Assembly: GCF_018905915.1 (NCBI RefSeq)
Contig: NZ_CP064782.1
Location: forward strand, 62,001 to 126,000
Length of the DNA stretch: 64,000 bases
Direction of reading: 5' to 3'
Source: Azospira inquinata
GTDB lineage: Bacteria > Pseudomonadota > Gammaproteobacteria > Burkholderiales > Rhodocyclaceae
Both the position numbers and the translations under genes were made by a program. Numbering within the stretch: the stretch's first letter is position 1; every line of letters starts with the position of its first letter. Of the stretch, positions 22,823 through 31,839 are shown piece after piece. The notes below the pieces were generated by a model that made no database searches, was not told where the DNA came from, and saw only the letters and a list, made by a program, of their open reading frames with translations.

Positions 22823-22865
22823 GTTCACCGGGGAACAAATCCTTAGGCTTCGTGCATTTGCGTAC
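22823..22865. promoter_or_regulatory. Tandem VnfA-type activator sites upstream of vnfH
   Basis: GTTC-ACCGGG-GAAC (22823-22836) and GTGC-ATTTGC-GTAC (22852-22865), 29 bp apart, 145-190 bp upstream of the sigma-54 promoter and in the gap shared with the divergent NifA-like gene. No gene is supported in the rest of 22511-23193. Confidence 0.62.
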
Positions 22866-23193
22866 GGGAAAGCCATGTCAAAAGCCTGAAAGGCAGGATT
22901 CCCGTCCCAGACTGGCCCGGGGATGCCCCGCCTCTCCGTCTTTCCTTTTCCCCGCGCCCCTGGCTCCCGGCCCTTTCCCCCATAGGGCCCCAGGCCCCCC
23001 TATCAGGACAATTCGGTGCAAGCCCCCGGCCCCGGGTACGGATCGGCACAGTCATGACAATCGGGTTCCCATTCCCGGGGAAGCCCCCTCCCCACGCTGC
23101 CCCGGCCCCTGCGCACGGTTATTGCTAAAAACGGATCATCCCGCCGGAATGGCCTGTTTCCCTGGCCCCCGGCCCACGTACAGGAGTGTTTCC

Positions 23194-24738
23194 ATGTCAC
23201 CGTCTTCCGCACCGGTCCCCTCCTCCGAGGGAGAGCCCTTTTCCCAGACGCCGGAGCTGGCCGCCCTCTATGAAATCGGCAAGGTTCTCAGCACCACGCC
23301 GGACCTGGCCGCCAGCCTGCGGCAGGCCCTGGGACTCCTGCGGGAAAGCACGGGGGCCTTAAGCGTGGCCCTGATCCTCCAGCCCGGCCCGGGGGAACTC
23401 CAATGCCACGTGAGCGGCGCCCCCGATCTGGCCCTGCTGGGGGAACTGCCCCCGGGGGAAACCTGGGCCCGGGCCCTGCCCGGCCTGGAACAGCCCCACC
23501 AGCTCCTGGCCACCATCGCGGTGAACCACAACCCGGTGGGCTGGCTGGTATGCCGCTATGCCGCAGCCCCGGACCAGGAGCCCACCCTGCTCAACCTCAC
23601 CGCCACCCTCATCGGCCAGCAGCTTTCCTACGCCGGGCAGGCTGCCCACGGCTGCCGCAATTTGCAGGAGCGGAGCCGCCGGGTGAGCCGCCAGATCGCC
23701 TCCTGGGGCCAGTTGGAAGGGCTGGTGGGCACCTCCCGGGCCATGCAGGAAGTGTTTTCCGACATTCTGCGCATCGCCCCCAAGGCCGAACCGGTGCTCC
23801 TGGAAGGGGAACCGGGCACGGGCAAGGCGGCTGTGGCCCGGGCCATCCACGGCCTCTCCCCCCGGCAGAACGGGCCCCTGGTGGTGGTGGATTGCCACGA
23901 CATGCCGGAGGAAGTGCTGGAGCGCCGCCTTTTCGGCCCCCGGGACGGAGCGGCGGAAGGGGCCTGGCAGCAGGCCCTGGGGGGCAGCCTCTTTCTGGAC
24001 GGCATGGGGGAAATCGGCCTCACCGTGCAGACCCGCATCCTGGCCCTGCTCCAGGCCCAGGAAAGCCCCAGCCCGGCGCCTCGGGACGATCTGCGCCTGA
24101 TCGTCGCCACCCACCGAAATCTGGAAGGCTTGGTGGTGAGCGGCCGCTTCCGGGCCGACCTCTATTACCGCATCCACGGGGAAGCCATCCAGCTCCCCGC
24201 CCTGCGGGAACGCCGGGAAGACATCCCGGTCCTGGTGGAACAATTCCTCCACCGCTACGGCCAGACCCACCGGCGCGCCCTGCGCCTGGAAGGCCAGGCC
24301 CTGGGAGCCCTCTACCGCTGCCAGTGGCCGGGCAATGTGGCCGGCCTGGAAAGCTGCCTGGAACAGGCCGCTGCCCAGGCCCAGGGAGACACCATCCGGG
24401 CCCTGCCCTGCGGCACCCGCCACTGCCAAGCCGCCGCCCGGCGCCCCCCCACCGACCACCAGGAAGCCCTGGCCGCCCCGGCGGCGGAAAACCAGCCCGA
24501 CGCCACCCCCCAATTGCCCAACGCCGGGCCAGAAGCCAGCCCGGACGCCTCCGGCACACCAGCCCAGGAGGAAGCTCCCGCCACCAAAAACGGCGACATC
24601 ATCGACCGCCAGAGCGTCCTCTGGGCCCTGGAAAAATGCGGCTGGGTCCAAGCCAAAGCCGCCCGCCTCCTCCACATCAGCGCCCGCCAAATGTGGTACG
24701 CCGTGCACAAATACGGCATCCAACTCAAAAAGCTCTGA
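23194..24738 (+). CDS. NifA-like regulator with degenerate AAA+ motor
   Basis: A 514-residue GAF-AAA+-HTH protein. Walker A is kept (EGEPGTGK, 204-211) and so is the FRADLYYRI arginine region (319-327). The sigma-54-contacting GAFTGA loop is gone: the segment after LFG reads PRDGAAEGAWQQALGG. The Walker B motif reads LFLDGMGE instead of LFLDExGE, and GNVREL has become GNVAGL. The NifA cysteine motif survives as C376-x11-C388-x17-C406-x4-C411. The C-terminal HTH (GWVQAKAARLLHISARQMWYAVHKYGI) is clearly NifA-like. It probably cannot activate sigma-54 and may bind DNA as a competitor, co-regulator or redox sensor (inference). ATG at 23194 with AGGAG upstream. Confidence 0.8.
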   Translation: MSPSSAPVPSSEGEPFSQTPELAALYEIGKVLSTTPDLAASLRQALGLLRESTGALSVALILQPGPGELQCHVSGAPDLALLGELPPGETWARALPGLEQPHQLLATIAVNHNPVGWLVCRYAAAPDQEPTLLNLTATLIGQQLSYAGQAAHGCRNLQERSRRVSRQIASWGQLEGLVGTSRAMQEVFSDILRIAPKAEPVLLEGEPGTGKAAVARAIHGLSPRQNGPLVVVDCHDMPEEVLERRLFGPRDGAAEGAWQQALGGSLFLDGMGEIGLTVQTRILALLQAQESPSPAPRDDLRLIVATHRNLEGLVVSGRFRADLYYRIHGEAIQLPALRERREDIPVLVEQFLHRYGQTHRRALRLEGQALGALYRCQWPGNVAGLESCLEQAAAQAQGDTIRALPCGTRHCQAAARRPPTDHQEALAAPAAENQPDATPQLPNAGPEASPDASGTPAQEEAPATKNGDIIDRQSVLWALEKCGWVQAKAARLLHISARQMWYAVHKYGIQLKKL

Positions 24739-25113
24739 TTCTTTCCCCAGAACCTGGGGGGAAAGCTGGGGATAAGTCCGGATTTCCCTGTCGCGTCAGG
24801 GGTATGACGAGGCGATTAAAAATTACACACTCCCCCAAAAAAATGAGAGCATCTCTTTTTTGAAATTTGATTGCGAAGTACTGCAAGCGGTCACAAGCCG
24901 CTAGTAGTCTAGCCCATAGAATTCATATGTAATGTGTATAATATCTTTATCACATTTGATATTTTTTGGTCAGCGGAATATTCGCCAAGGCCAGCAACCT
25001 AAAAAATTAGGTATTTAGACATAGCAATTAAACAATAACTAACGCCAATTTTAAATCCCCCAATTTAAGCTGTCCATATTTTATGATTTTGTTATCAAGG
25101 AGCACCAAATAGC
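24739..25113. other. AT-rich intergenic stretch, no gene seen
   Basis: Base composition drops sharply from about 24820. No supported gene; AT-rich words between 24900 and 25090 could serve as a promoter for the gene at 25114, but I see no clear -35/-10 pair. No insertion-sequence ends or target duplication were recognised. Confidence 0.5.
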
Positions 25114-26151
25114 ATGACAGAGAATTCCTTCATAACGTCACACGATGACCAGCACGCAATTGTTATCCCAATTGAAAGAGAAGCGTTAGGCGGATTTATA
25201 GGAAACCTTCTCGGCCGGCCACAGACAATCGAAAACGCAATTTCCGGGAACTTTGATCTAGGCCGGGAGCATATCGAGAATATATTCCACTTAGTCGACC
25301 AACGAATTCGCCAGCAAAACAGAGGGACGTTAATCCAATTCACTGTAACCGTTGTGTATGCCGATGACTCATCAGTACTTTTAAATAGTTTAGAAGACTT
25401 TATCAACTATCGCGAAGTCCGCCCACAGATATCCGTTTCCGCCGATTTATCATGGACATACTTAATTCAATTTGAGGACAAACCAATTCCTGAAAAACAA
25501 GTTATTGAGCTATCCATTCTCACTGAAGGAATAAGGCCAACTGACCCTATAGCGATATTTTTACGCCCCCGGCTTCGAAAAGCCCGGAGTAATTTTATTA
25601 TTAGAATTCAGCACACCGCAAGGAGTTGGGGGGTGGACGTCGAGCACCTTCTTATGGGGCAAATTAAATCTTGGATTCACAACGAACCTTGGACAAAAAG
25701 AATATTTTATCAGAATTCTGGATGGGTTGCGATTTTCTTCATGTTACTCCTTTGGGGTCTAGGCTGTTGGGGAACTTATGAGGTAACTGAGCACCTCTTA
25801 AATGCGGTAAGAGAAACTGTGGATGCAGCTAAAGCGCTGTCAACCGAACAAAAGCTCGACCGCTTGATAGAATTTACTATTAACTCGCCAATAGAGAAAA
25901 TAAGAGCCTACAAAGTCACAGGTTACATGGGCAGCTTATTTATCGGTACTTTTCTTGGAATCATAATTGGCACCCTAGCTGACAATCCTCCACAGAACTA
26001 TCTTGTTCTATCAGAAGAATCAAAAAAAGCGAGAACGGAATCGCTAAAAGAACGTACCCGTAATTGGACCTATTTCGTACTTTCAGGGATAACAGCAACG
26101 ATTGCAGGCGTATTATCGCGTTACATTTTCTCATTAATCTTCGGAGAATAG
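25114..26151 (+). CDS. Unknown membrane protein in a low-GC patch
   Basis: A 345-residue protein of unknown family. Residues 1-195 look soluble (MTENSFITSHDDQHAIVIPIEREALGGFIGNLLGRPQ...), followed by three hydrophobic helices: WVAIFFMLLLWGLGCWGTYEV (~205-225), YMGSLFIGTFLGIIIGTLA (~270-290) and a C-terminal FVLSGITATIAGVLSRYIFSLI (~320-342). A charged segment separates helices one and two. AT-rich codon use unlike every neighbour suggests recent acquisition. ATG preceded by AAGGAG. It splits the vnf locus from the metal-uptake genes. An anchored sensor or defence effector is possible; no function can be assigned. Confidence 0.65.
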   Translation: MTENSFITSHDDQHAIVIPIEREALGGFIGNLLGRPQTIENAISGNFDLGREHIENIFHLVDQRIRQQNRGTLIQFTVTVVYADDSSVLLNSLEDFINYREVRPQISVSADLSWTYLIQFEDKPIPEKQVIELSILTEGIRPTDPIAIFLRPRLRKARSNFIIRIQHTARSWGVDVEHLLMGQIKSWIHNEPWTKRIFYQNSGWVAIFFMLLLWGLGCWGTYEVTEHLLNAVRETVDAAKALSTEQKLDRLIEFTINSPIEKIRAYKVTGYMGSLFIGTFLGIIIGTLADNPPQNYLVLSEESKKARTESLKERTRNWTYFVLSGITATIAGVLSRYIFSLIFGE

Positions 26152-26165
26152 AAATGCAAAACGCC

Positions 26166-26188
26166 GAAAGCATAACAATAATGCTTTC
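26166..26188 (+). terminator. Inverted repeat after the low-GC gene
   Basis: GAAAGCAT (26166-26173) pairs with ATGCTTTC (26181-26188) across a 7-base loop, 15 bp after the stop. No good T-run follows, so termination is only possible. Confidence 0.4.
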
Positions 26189-26274
26189 AAATCGTAGCAA
26201 AATGCAATAACAAATACTGATTAATTCATATATTCAAAAATGATAATTACTCCTCTCGATCTACATCTTTAAAG

Positions 26275-26817
26275 TCACCCCACCTTCGGAAATATCATCC
26301 CCGCATCTCCCCGCTCCCCGGTAAAGACCTGTCTTAAGCCGGGAGCGCCCAGTTTTTCCTCCGGGTCTAGTTCGGCCACCTTGTCCAGAGCGGCCAGGGA
26401 TTCCTGATCTTCCCCCAGGCGGGCTAGGTTGTAGCTGTAGGCGGTGAGGGATTGGAGCCAGAGGCGGGTGTAGGCGTGCCAGTGGCGAAAATCGGCCATA
26501 TCCGGGGTCACCTGGCGCCAGTCCCGGGGAAGGTGGAGCTGGTCGGAAAGCCATTCCAGGCAGGCCAGGGCCCAGTGGGCGGCATCCCGGCAGCGGCGCC
26601 GGTAAAAATAAAAGCGGTAGGCCACAATACGTACCCCCAGGAAATCCGGGGTTTGGTCGATGATGCCCCGCACCAGAGCTTCCGCCGTTTCTGACTCTTC
26701 CCAGTGGGCGAAAATTTCCTTGAGCTTTTCCCGGGTCTCCGGGGGCAGGTTGTAGGCGAAGTGGTAGCGCTCCAGGCTGGCCGTGGGGCCGGGGGCGGGG
26801 AAATCGGACTTAGGCAT
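26275..26817 (-). CDS. Hypothetical helical (TPR-like) protein
   Basis: A 180-residue, wholly helical soluble protein: YNLPPETREKLKEIFAHWEESETAEALVRGIIDQTPDFLGVRIVAYRFYFYRRRCRDAAHWALACLEWLSDQL, ending in YSYNLARLGEDQESLAALDKVAELDPEEKLG, the latter resembling one TPR unit. The ATG at 26817 has GAGG eight bases upstream. It is on the strand of the exbD operon, 224 bp after exbD. No catalytic motif. It may belong to the metal-uptake or nitrogenase transcript, but a separate promoter cannot be excluded. Confidence 0.6.
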   Translation of the reverse strand: MPKSDFPAPGPTASLERYHFAYNLPPETREKLKEIFAHWEESETAEALVRGIIDQTPDFLGVRIVAYRFYFYRRRCRDAAHWALACLEWLSDQLHLPRDWRQVTPDMADFRHWHAYTRLWLQSLTAYSYNLARLGEDQESLAALDKVAELDPEEKLGAPGLRQVFTGERGDAGMIFPKVG

Positions 26818-27041
26818 TCGGGTAAACCTCATTGTTCATGGGAGACCGACCCTAAGCCGGTCTCCCACCAGATTGATAACAGTCACCAGACTCCCAGTCC
26901 CAGGATCAGGGCCGAAGCTTCCCCGTATTCAAAAAGAGGGAAGGCGGTAACGATTTCCAGCGTCAGACCCCCACCCCCAGGGGGACGGCAGCCACCCACC
27001 GGCGCTCACCAGGGCCCGGGGCAAGGCCGGGTTTCCGGTCG

Positions 27042-27479
27042 TCATGGCGCCCGCCCGGGGGGCTGGCCCCCTTCCGCCAACAGGGAAAGGTGGGTCACCC
27101 CCGCCGCCCCCAGGCGCCCCAGCAGGTCCATCACCCGGCCATAATCCAGGCCCCGGTCCCCCCGCACATAGACCACCAGCTCCGAATTGGCCCGGGTTAG
27201 GCCTTCCAGGCGGGCCACCAGGGCCGGGTAGTCCAGGGCCTGCCGGTCGAGAAAGAGCCGCCCGTCCCCGTCCAGGCTCACCACCACCGGAGCGTGGGGC
27301 GCGGGCAGGGGCTGGGCGGCGGTTTTGGGCAGCTTCAGGGGCACCTGGCTCATCATCATGGGGGCGGTGATCATGAAGATGATGAGCAGCACCAGCATGA
27401 CGTCGATAAAGGGGGTGACGTTGATCTCCCCCCGCAGTTCCCAGGAGGGGGGCATCCAGGACGGTTGGTCGGGGGTCAT
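27042..27479 (-). CDS. exbD: ExbD/TolR-type energy transducer
   Basis: A 145-residue protein with a short cytoplasmic start and one membrane helix carrying the conserved aspartate (INVTPFIDVMLVLLIIFMITAPMMM). The periplasmic domain contains VVSLDGDGRLFLDRQALDYPAL and YVRGDRGLDYGRVMDLLGRLGAAGVTHLSLL. Its ATG overlaps the exbB stop. It works with ExbB to couple proton motive force to TonB. It is the last gene of a dedicated TonB set. Confidence 0.9.
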   Translation of the reverse strand: MTPDQPSWMPPSWELRGEINVTPFIDVMLVLLIIFMITAPMMMSQVPLKLPKTAAQPLPAPHAPVVVSLDGDGRLFLDRQALDYPALVARLEGLTRANSELVVYVRGDRGLDYGRVMDLLGRLGAAGVTHLSLLAEGGQPPGRAP

Positions 27480-28144
27480 GCGGCGTTCCTCACCGGTTGG
27501 CGCCGGGGCAGCTCGGCCCGGCGGGCCAGGCGGCCAATGGCCAGCCCCAGGCGCCGGGCCAGACGGCCCATATCCGCCGCCTGCTTGTTGTAGGCCACCG
27601 CCGCCGGGATAGCCGCCAGCAGGCCGATGGCCGTGGTGCTCAAGGCTTCCGCAATGCCCGGGGCCACGGTGGCCAGACGGGTATCCTGGGCCAGGGCAAT
27701 GCCGGTGAAGGCGTGCATGACGCCCCACACGGTGCCGAACAGGCCAATGAACGGCGCGGCAGCGCCGATATTGGCCAGATAGGGCAGACGCCGCTCTGCC
27801 ACCAGCCAGAAGGCCCCCAGGCTTTCCCCCATGGCCGCCGCCAGGCGCTGGCGCCGTTCCCCCTCCCCTTCCCCGGCCGGACCATGGTGCAGTTCTTCCC
27901 GCCCGGCCCGGATCAGGGCCTGGCAGAGGGGACCGCTGTCCGCCCCGGCCTCCAGCAAGCCCTGGTCCGCCAGGGCTTCAAAACACCGGACCTGGCGCCC
28001 CAGGCGGTGGAGCAGCCAGGCCTTTTCCAGGATGATGGCCCAGCCCCCCAGGGAACAGGCCAGGAGCAGAATCAGCACCCCCTGGACCAGGGGCGTGGCC
28101 TGGAGAAACAGGGCAGTGAAGGAAAAATCCACCGGCGGGGTCAT
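27476..28144 (-). CDS. exbB: ExbB/TolQ-type proton channel
   Basis: A 222-residue MotA/TolQ/ExbB protein with three membrane segments (VLILLLACSLGGWAIILEKAW near the start, then IGAAAPFIGLFGTVWGVMHAF and ALSTTAIGLLAAIPAAVAYNKQA). The conserved LFGTVWGVMHAF motif is intact. Start ATG 28144 with AAAGGAA upstream, preferred over an in-frame codon at 28174 that would overlap the preceding gene. Forms the inner-membrane motor with ExbD. Confidence 0.9.
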   Translation of the reverse strand: MTPPVDFSFTALFLQATPLVQGVLILLLACSLGGWAIILEKAWLLHRLGRQVRCFEALADQGLLEAGADSGPLCQALIRAGREELHHGPAGEGEGERRQRLAAAMGESLGAFWLVAERRLPYLANIGAAAPFIGLFGTVWGVMHAFTGIALAQDTRLATVAPGIAEALSTTAIGLLAAIPAAVAYNKQAADMGRLARRLGLAIGRLARRAELPRRQPVRNAA

Positions 28145-28178
28145 GGCAATTCCTTTCCCAAACAAGGCGTGCAAAGCG

Positions 28179-29249
28179 TTAAGGGCGGGCCGGGGGCTTG
28201 GCGCTGTTGAGGAGATAGCGGGCCTGGGCGACGCTCAAATCCCGGTGATAAAAGGTGTGGAAATATTCCCGGGTGACCTGTACCAGGTCGTAGTGAAAGC
28301 GCCGGGGATAGAGGAGCTGGGCCAGCCACAGGGTCCCGACAATGCGATTGGTGCCCGGGGGCCGGTCGAACCAGCTAAAGGGCAGCCAGGGAATCTGATA
28401 GACCCGGCCCCGGCGCACCGCCGTGAGCTGCTGCCAGAGGGGGCCCCGGGTCACGGCCCGGTAGGTGGGCAGCCCGGCGGCCGCATTCACGGTCCAGGTC
28501 AAGATCACCTCCGGCTGCCAGACCAGGAGCTGTTCCATGGACACCTGGGAAAAGCCCTCGTCCGGCACATTGGTGACCCGGGCCACGTTATCCGCCCCCA
28601 CGTAATCCAGCATCTGGCTGTGGCTGGAGCCGGAAGGATTGGTGGCCAGACCGTCCGGGTTTTCCGCGTAATAGACCCGCACCCGCTCCCGGGCCGGAAT
28701 GGTCCGGGCCTGGGCTTCCAGGGGCTCCAGATAGCGGCTCACAAAGGCGCTGAGGCGGGCGGCCTGGGCCGGGCGTTCCAGCACCTGACCGAGAAAGGCG
28801 AAGGCCTCCCGATAGCGGTGCATGTCCTGGCTCACCAGCAGCACGGGCAGCTTGAGCTTTTCCTGGAGCCGTTCCGCGCTATCCACCCCGTTGGGGGTGG
28901 CTTCCAGAATCACCACTTGGGCGTGGAGATTGAGCACCTCCTCGTCGGAAAAGCGCATGCCGCTGTGGGGCACCGCCTTGCCCTGGTAAATGGAGGGGCC
29001 GAGAAAGGCCTTGGCCTCCTCGCTTAAGGGATAGCTGTTGAGCAGGGCCTCCGGCGCCACGGCCGCCACCATGGGCAGACAGTGGCCCACCGCATAAACC
29101 CGCTGAATGTGGGCGGGCACGGTCACGGAGCGCCCCCCCATATCCACCACCGTGCGGGTTTCCTGGGCCCGGCCCGCCAGGGCCCAGAACAGCCCCACCG
29201 CCAGCACCAGGGCCCCAGACCAGGGGCCCATCTTGTTCCATTGCCGCAT
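28179..29249 (-). CDS. Periplasmic metallophore-binding protein (FepB/BtuF type)
   Basis: A 356-residue TroA-fold substrate-binding protein with a clear signal peptide (MRQWNKMGPWSGALVLAVGLFWALAGRAQ, cleavage about residue 29). Mature part: TVVDMGGRSVTVPAHIQRVYAVGHCLPMVAAVAPEAL, VILEATPNGVD and QLLVWQPEVILTWTV. AAAAGGAG precedes the ATG. It follows the receptor by 59 bp and would hand ligand to the permease/ATPase encoded at 32627-34497. The ligand cannot be read from sequence. Siderophore-, cobalamin- or oxometal-binding members all exist; the sigma-54/VnfA-type promoter upstream favours a vanadium-related ligand. Confidence 0.82.
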   Translation of the reverse strand: MRQWNKMGPWSGALVLAVGLFWALAGRAQETRTVVDMGGRSVTVPAHIQRVYAVGHCLPMVAAVAPEALLNSYPLSEEAKAFLGPSIYQGKAVPHSGMRFSDEEVLNLHAQVVILEATPNGVDSAERLQEKLKLPVLLVSQDMHRYREAFAFLGQVLERPAQAARLSAFVSRYLEPLEAQARTIPARERVRVYYAENPDGLATNPSGSSHSQMLDYVGADNVARVTNVPDEGFSQVSMEQLLVWQPEVILTWTVNAAAGLPTYRAVTRGPLWQQLTAVRRGRVYQIPWLPFSWFDRPPGTNRIVGTLWLAQLLYPRRFHYDLVQVTREYFHTFYHRDLSVAQARYLLNSAKPPARP

Positions 29250-29308
29250 CGTTTTTCTCCTTTTGGCCTTTCATGGCGCCCGACCGGGGGCCGGGCGCCG
29301 ATCAAGGC

Positions 29309-31495
29309 TTAGAAACTCAGGGTCAAGGAAGCCCGCAGGGCCCGGGGTTCCCCCAGGAAGGCGGTGCCGGACTGGCCCGGGGTGCCGCCCCAGCCGGCGT
29401 TAATGCTGGCCCAGTAGCGGGTGTCGGTCACATTGGTGAGCATGACCCGGCCCACCACCTTGTGCCCGGCCAGGGCGGTTTCGTAGCGCCCGCCCAGGTC
29501 CAGGGTGGTGTAGGCCTTCGCCCAGGTGCTGTTTTCCGCATTGGCGGCCCGGCGCCCCACGTAATGCACGTCGCCCTCCAGGGTCAGGCCGGGCACGGCG
29601 GCCAGCCGGTATTCCCCCAGCAGGGTGCCCTGAAGCCGGGGCACCCCCATGACGTTTTTGCCCTCGGTAGCGCTGGAAGCGGTGTCGTCCATGCGGGGAT
29701 TCAGGTAGGTCAGGTTGCCCAGGACCGTCAGCCGGTCCGTCACCAGACCCTTGACCCCCAGTTCCAGGCCCTCATTCACCTGCTGGCCGGCGGTCTTGAA
29801 AACGTTATCCGTGTCCGTGTAGGCAAAGGGCCGTTCGATCCGGAACAGGGCGGCGTTCCATTCCAGCCGGTCCAGGGACGCCTTGTAGCCGAATTCCCAT
29901 TCCTTGCTGCGGAAGGGGGCCAGGGATTGGCCTTCGTTGGCGGTGCCCACGGCAGCGGTGGCCCCGGGTTCGATGCTATCCACGTAGGTGGCATAGACCG
30001 TGGAAAAGACCTGGGGCTTGAACATCAGGCTCAGGGAGCCCCCCCATTCCCCGTCCTTGTAGTAGGTGCCGGTGGTGGCGCCCTTGGCGGACCAGTTGTG
30101 TTCGGCGATCCAGCTTTCGTTGGCGGCCACCAGGGCGGACCAGCGCTCGTCGAAGTGGAGGGTGTCGGCCAGGATCAGGGACTGGACATGCACATTGGAG
30201 GCTTTGTACTTAGGCCCCATGCCGCCCCAACCCGGGTCGTTGTAGGTGACCGGATTGGCAAGACTGCCGTAGCCCAGGGTCAGGGCCGCCCCGCTGCGCA
30301 GGCCCGGAATGGTGTAGGCGTCCGTGTCGTACCCCGAGGTGCCCAGGCTCAGTTCATGGCCCACGCTGCCGGTCTGCACCTTGCCGTTCAGGTACAGGTA
30401 ATGGCTGTACACCCGGGCCTCGCTGCCGGACTGGCGGTAGGTGGTCTTATAGGTGCCGGAGGCGGAAGTCAGGGTATTGGTGATGAGATTGTGGAAATCC
30501 CGGGTGGCCAGCTGATCCATGTAGGCCCCCTTGATCTGCCAGTCCGAGGATAGCTGGTGGCGGAAGGCCAGTTCCGCCAGATCCGTGGTGGAATCCACGC
30601 CGCCGAAGGTCTGGCCGTAGCCGGAGCGGCTGGCATCCACCGCATCCGGCAGCCCGGTGGTCTTGGAATAGGAAAAGCCCCCGGGCAGGCCCCGCTGGTC
30701 GAAAACGTAATGGCTGGCCTTGGCCTCCACCACGGTCCGGTCGCTGAGGCGGAAATCCAGGGCCACCCCGACCAGGTAGCGGGACTGGTTGCTGCCGCTC
30801 ACATAGCTTTCCCCGTCGGCTCCCAGCACATTGATGCGGTAGCCCAGGGCCCCCCCTTCCCCGACCCGGCCCCCCAGGTCCAGGCGGGCCCCCAGGTTGC
30901 CGTTGTCCGTATAGAACACCCCGGCTTCCCGCAGGGGGGTCTCCGTGGGCCCCTTCAGGGTGGCATTCAGGGTGCCAGCGGCGGGGGCCGGGCCGTAGAG
31001 GGCGGAAGCCGGCCCCCCCAGCACTTCCAGCTTTTCGTAAAGTTCCTGGGGCAGGGCCGTGTCCGCCCGCACATTGAGGCCGTCGATACGCACGCTGCCC
31101 GCCGAATCATCCGCCTGCATGCCCCGAATGACGGGGGGACCGAATTCCAGGCCCAGATGGCCCTCGATATAGGTGGAGGGCAGGAATTTCACCGTTTCGC
31201 TAAAGGTGTCCGCCCCGTAGTTACGCAGCAGGTCCCCAGACACGCTGCCCAGGGAAAAGGGGGTATCCACCGCCTTGCGATTGCCCAGGGGGCCCATATC
31301 GGCTTCCCCGATCCGGTAACCCTCTTCCGCCTTGCCCGTGGGCAGGGGCTTTTCCCCCTGTACCAGGACGGGGGCCAATTCGCCGCCCCCGGTCGCCGTT
31401 ACCCCTTCATCCGCCGCCCATCCGGAAGCGGCATGGAGCCCCCCGACCAGGGAAGAGAGGGCCAGGGACATTCCCCACTTATGTTTGCTGTTCAT
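29309..31495 (-). CDS. TonB-dependent outer-membrane receptor
   Basis: A 728-residue siderophore-type receptor. Signal peptide to about residue 28 (SLVGGLHAASGWAAD), plug domain (AVDTPFSLGSVSGDLLRNYGADTFSETVKFLPS, VRIDGLNVRAD, LEVLGGPASALYGPAPAAGTLN), then a 22-strand barrel region ending in the C-terminal phenylalanine (LRASLTLSF). A candidate TonB box is ELAPVLVQ at about 39-46. Closest in style to ferrichrome/hydroxamate-type receptors. A perfect sigma-54 promoter and VnfA-type sites precede it, so expression should follow vanadium nitrogenase needs. Start ATG 31495. Confidence 0.9.
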   Translation of the reverse strand: MNSKHKWGMSLALSSLVGGLHAASGWAADEGVTATGGGELAPVLVQGEKPLPTGKAEEGYRIGEADMGPLGNRKAVDTPFSLGSVSGDLLRNYGADTFSETVKFLPSTYIEGHLGLEFGPPVIRGMQADDSAGSVRIDGLNVRADTALPQELYEKLEVLGGPASALYGPAPAAGTLNATLKGPTETPLREAGVFYTDNGNLGARLDLGGRVGEGGALGYRINVLGADGESYVSGSNQSRYLVGVALDFRLSDRTVVEAKASHYVFDQRGLPGGFSYSKTTGLPDAVDASRSGYGQTFGGVDSTTDLAELAFRHQLSSDWQIKGAYMDQLATRDFHNLITNTLTSASGTYKTTYRQSGSEARVYSHYLYLNGKVQTGSVGHELSLGTSGYDTDAYTIPGLRSGAALTLGYGSLANPVTYNDPGWGGMGPKYKASNVHVQSLILADTLHFDERWSALVAANESWIAEHNWSAKGATTGTYYKDGEWGGSLSLMFKPQVFSTVYATYVDSIEPGATAAVGTANEGQSLAPFRSKEWEFGYKASLDRLEWNAALFRIERPFAYTDTDNVFKTAGQQVNEGLELGVKGLVTDRLTVLGNLTYLNPRMDDTASSATEGKNVMGVPRLQGTLLGEYRLAAVPGLTLEGDVHYVGRRAANAENSTWAKAYTTLDLGGRYETALAGHKVVGRVMLTNVTDTRYWASINAGWGGTPGQSGTAFLGEPRALRASLTLSF

Positions 31496-31590
31496 GAGCC
31501 ATTCGTCCTTCGTTGGTTTTCTTATGGGGCAACCCGCCGGATTGCCGCTGGGAACGGGCCTGATCCGCGGGCCCGTCTGAACCTGGAATG

Positions 31591-31605
31591 GCAAGGCCCG
31601 TGCCA
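31591..31605 (-). promoter_or_regulatory. Sigma-54 promoter of the receptor-exbBD operon
   Basis: Minus strand TGGCACGGGCCTTGC, identical over 16 bases to the vnfE promoter core, about 95 bp upstream of the receptor ATG. Confidence 0.92.
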
Positions 31606-31655
31606 GGGCCAAATCCTTCACGGGGAGGAACATTCGCCCCTTCCCGTTCCCCCAT

Positions 31656-31733
31656 GTACGCTTTTGGCCCGGGTTGGCCGGGGGCCGGTGTTCCCCTGCG
31701 TACGGAAAGCCCCGGCTGAGTACGCTTTGGTGG
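31656..31733. promoter_or_regulatory. VnfA-type activator sites upstream of the TonB receptor
   Basis: GTTC-CCCTGC-GTAC (31690-31703) and GTAC-GCTTTG-GTGG (31720-31733) start 30 bp apart, with a third, GTAC-GCTTTT-GGCC, at 31656-31669. They lie 50-130 bp upstream of the sigma-54 promoter. The second site nearly matches the distal vnfE site. No gene is seen in the 31496-31839 gap. Confidence 0.65.
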
Positions 31734-31839
31734 GGGACAGTTCTCAGGCCCTAGCGCCCAAAGAAAAGCCCCGCCAGGCGGGGCCAAAACCACAGGAGAT
31801 CGCCGCCCCAAAGCAGGCGGAAAACCAAGGGCCAAGGCC

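Noticed and set aside
24820..26260. Insertion sequence or integrated phage fragment
   Set aside because: No transposase, integrase, terminal inverted repeats or attachment duplication could be found.
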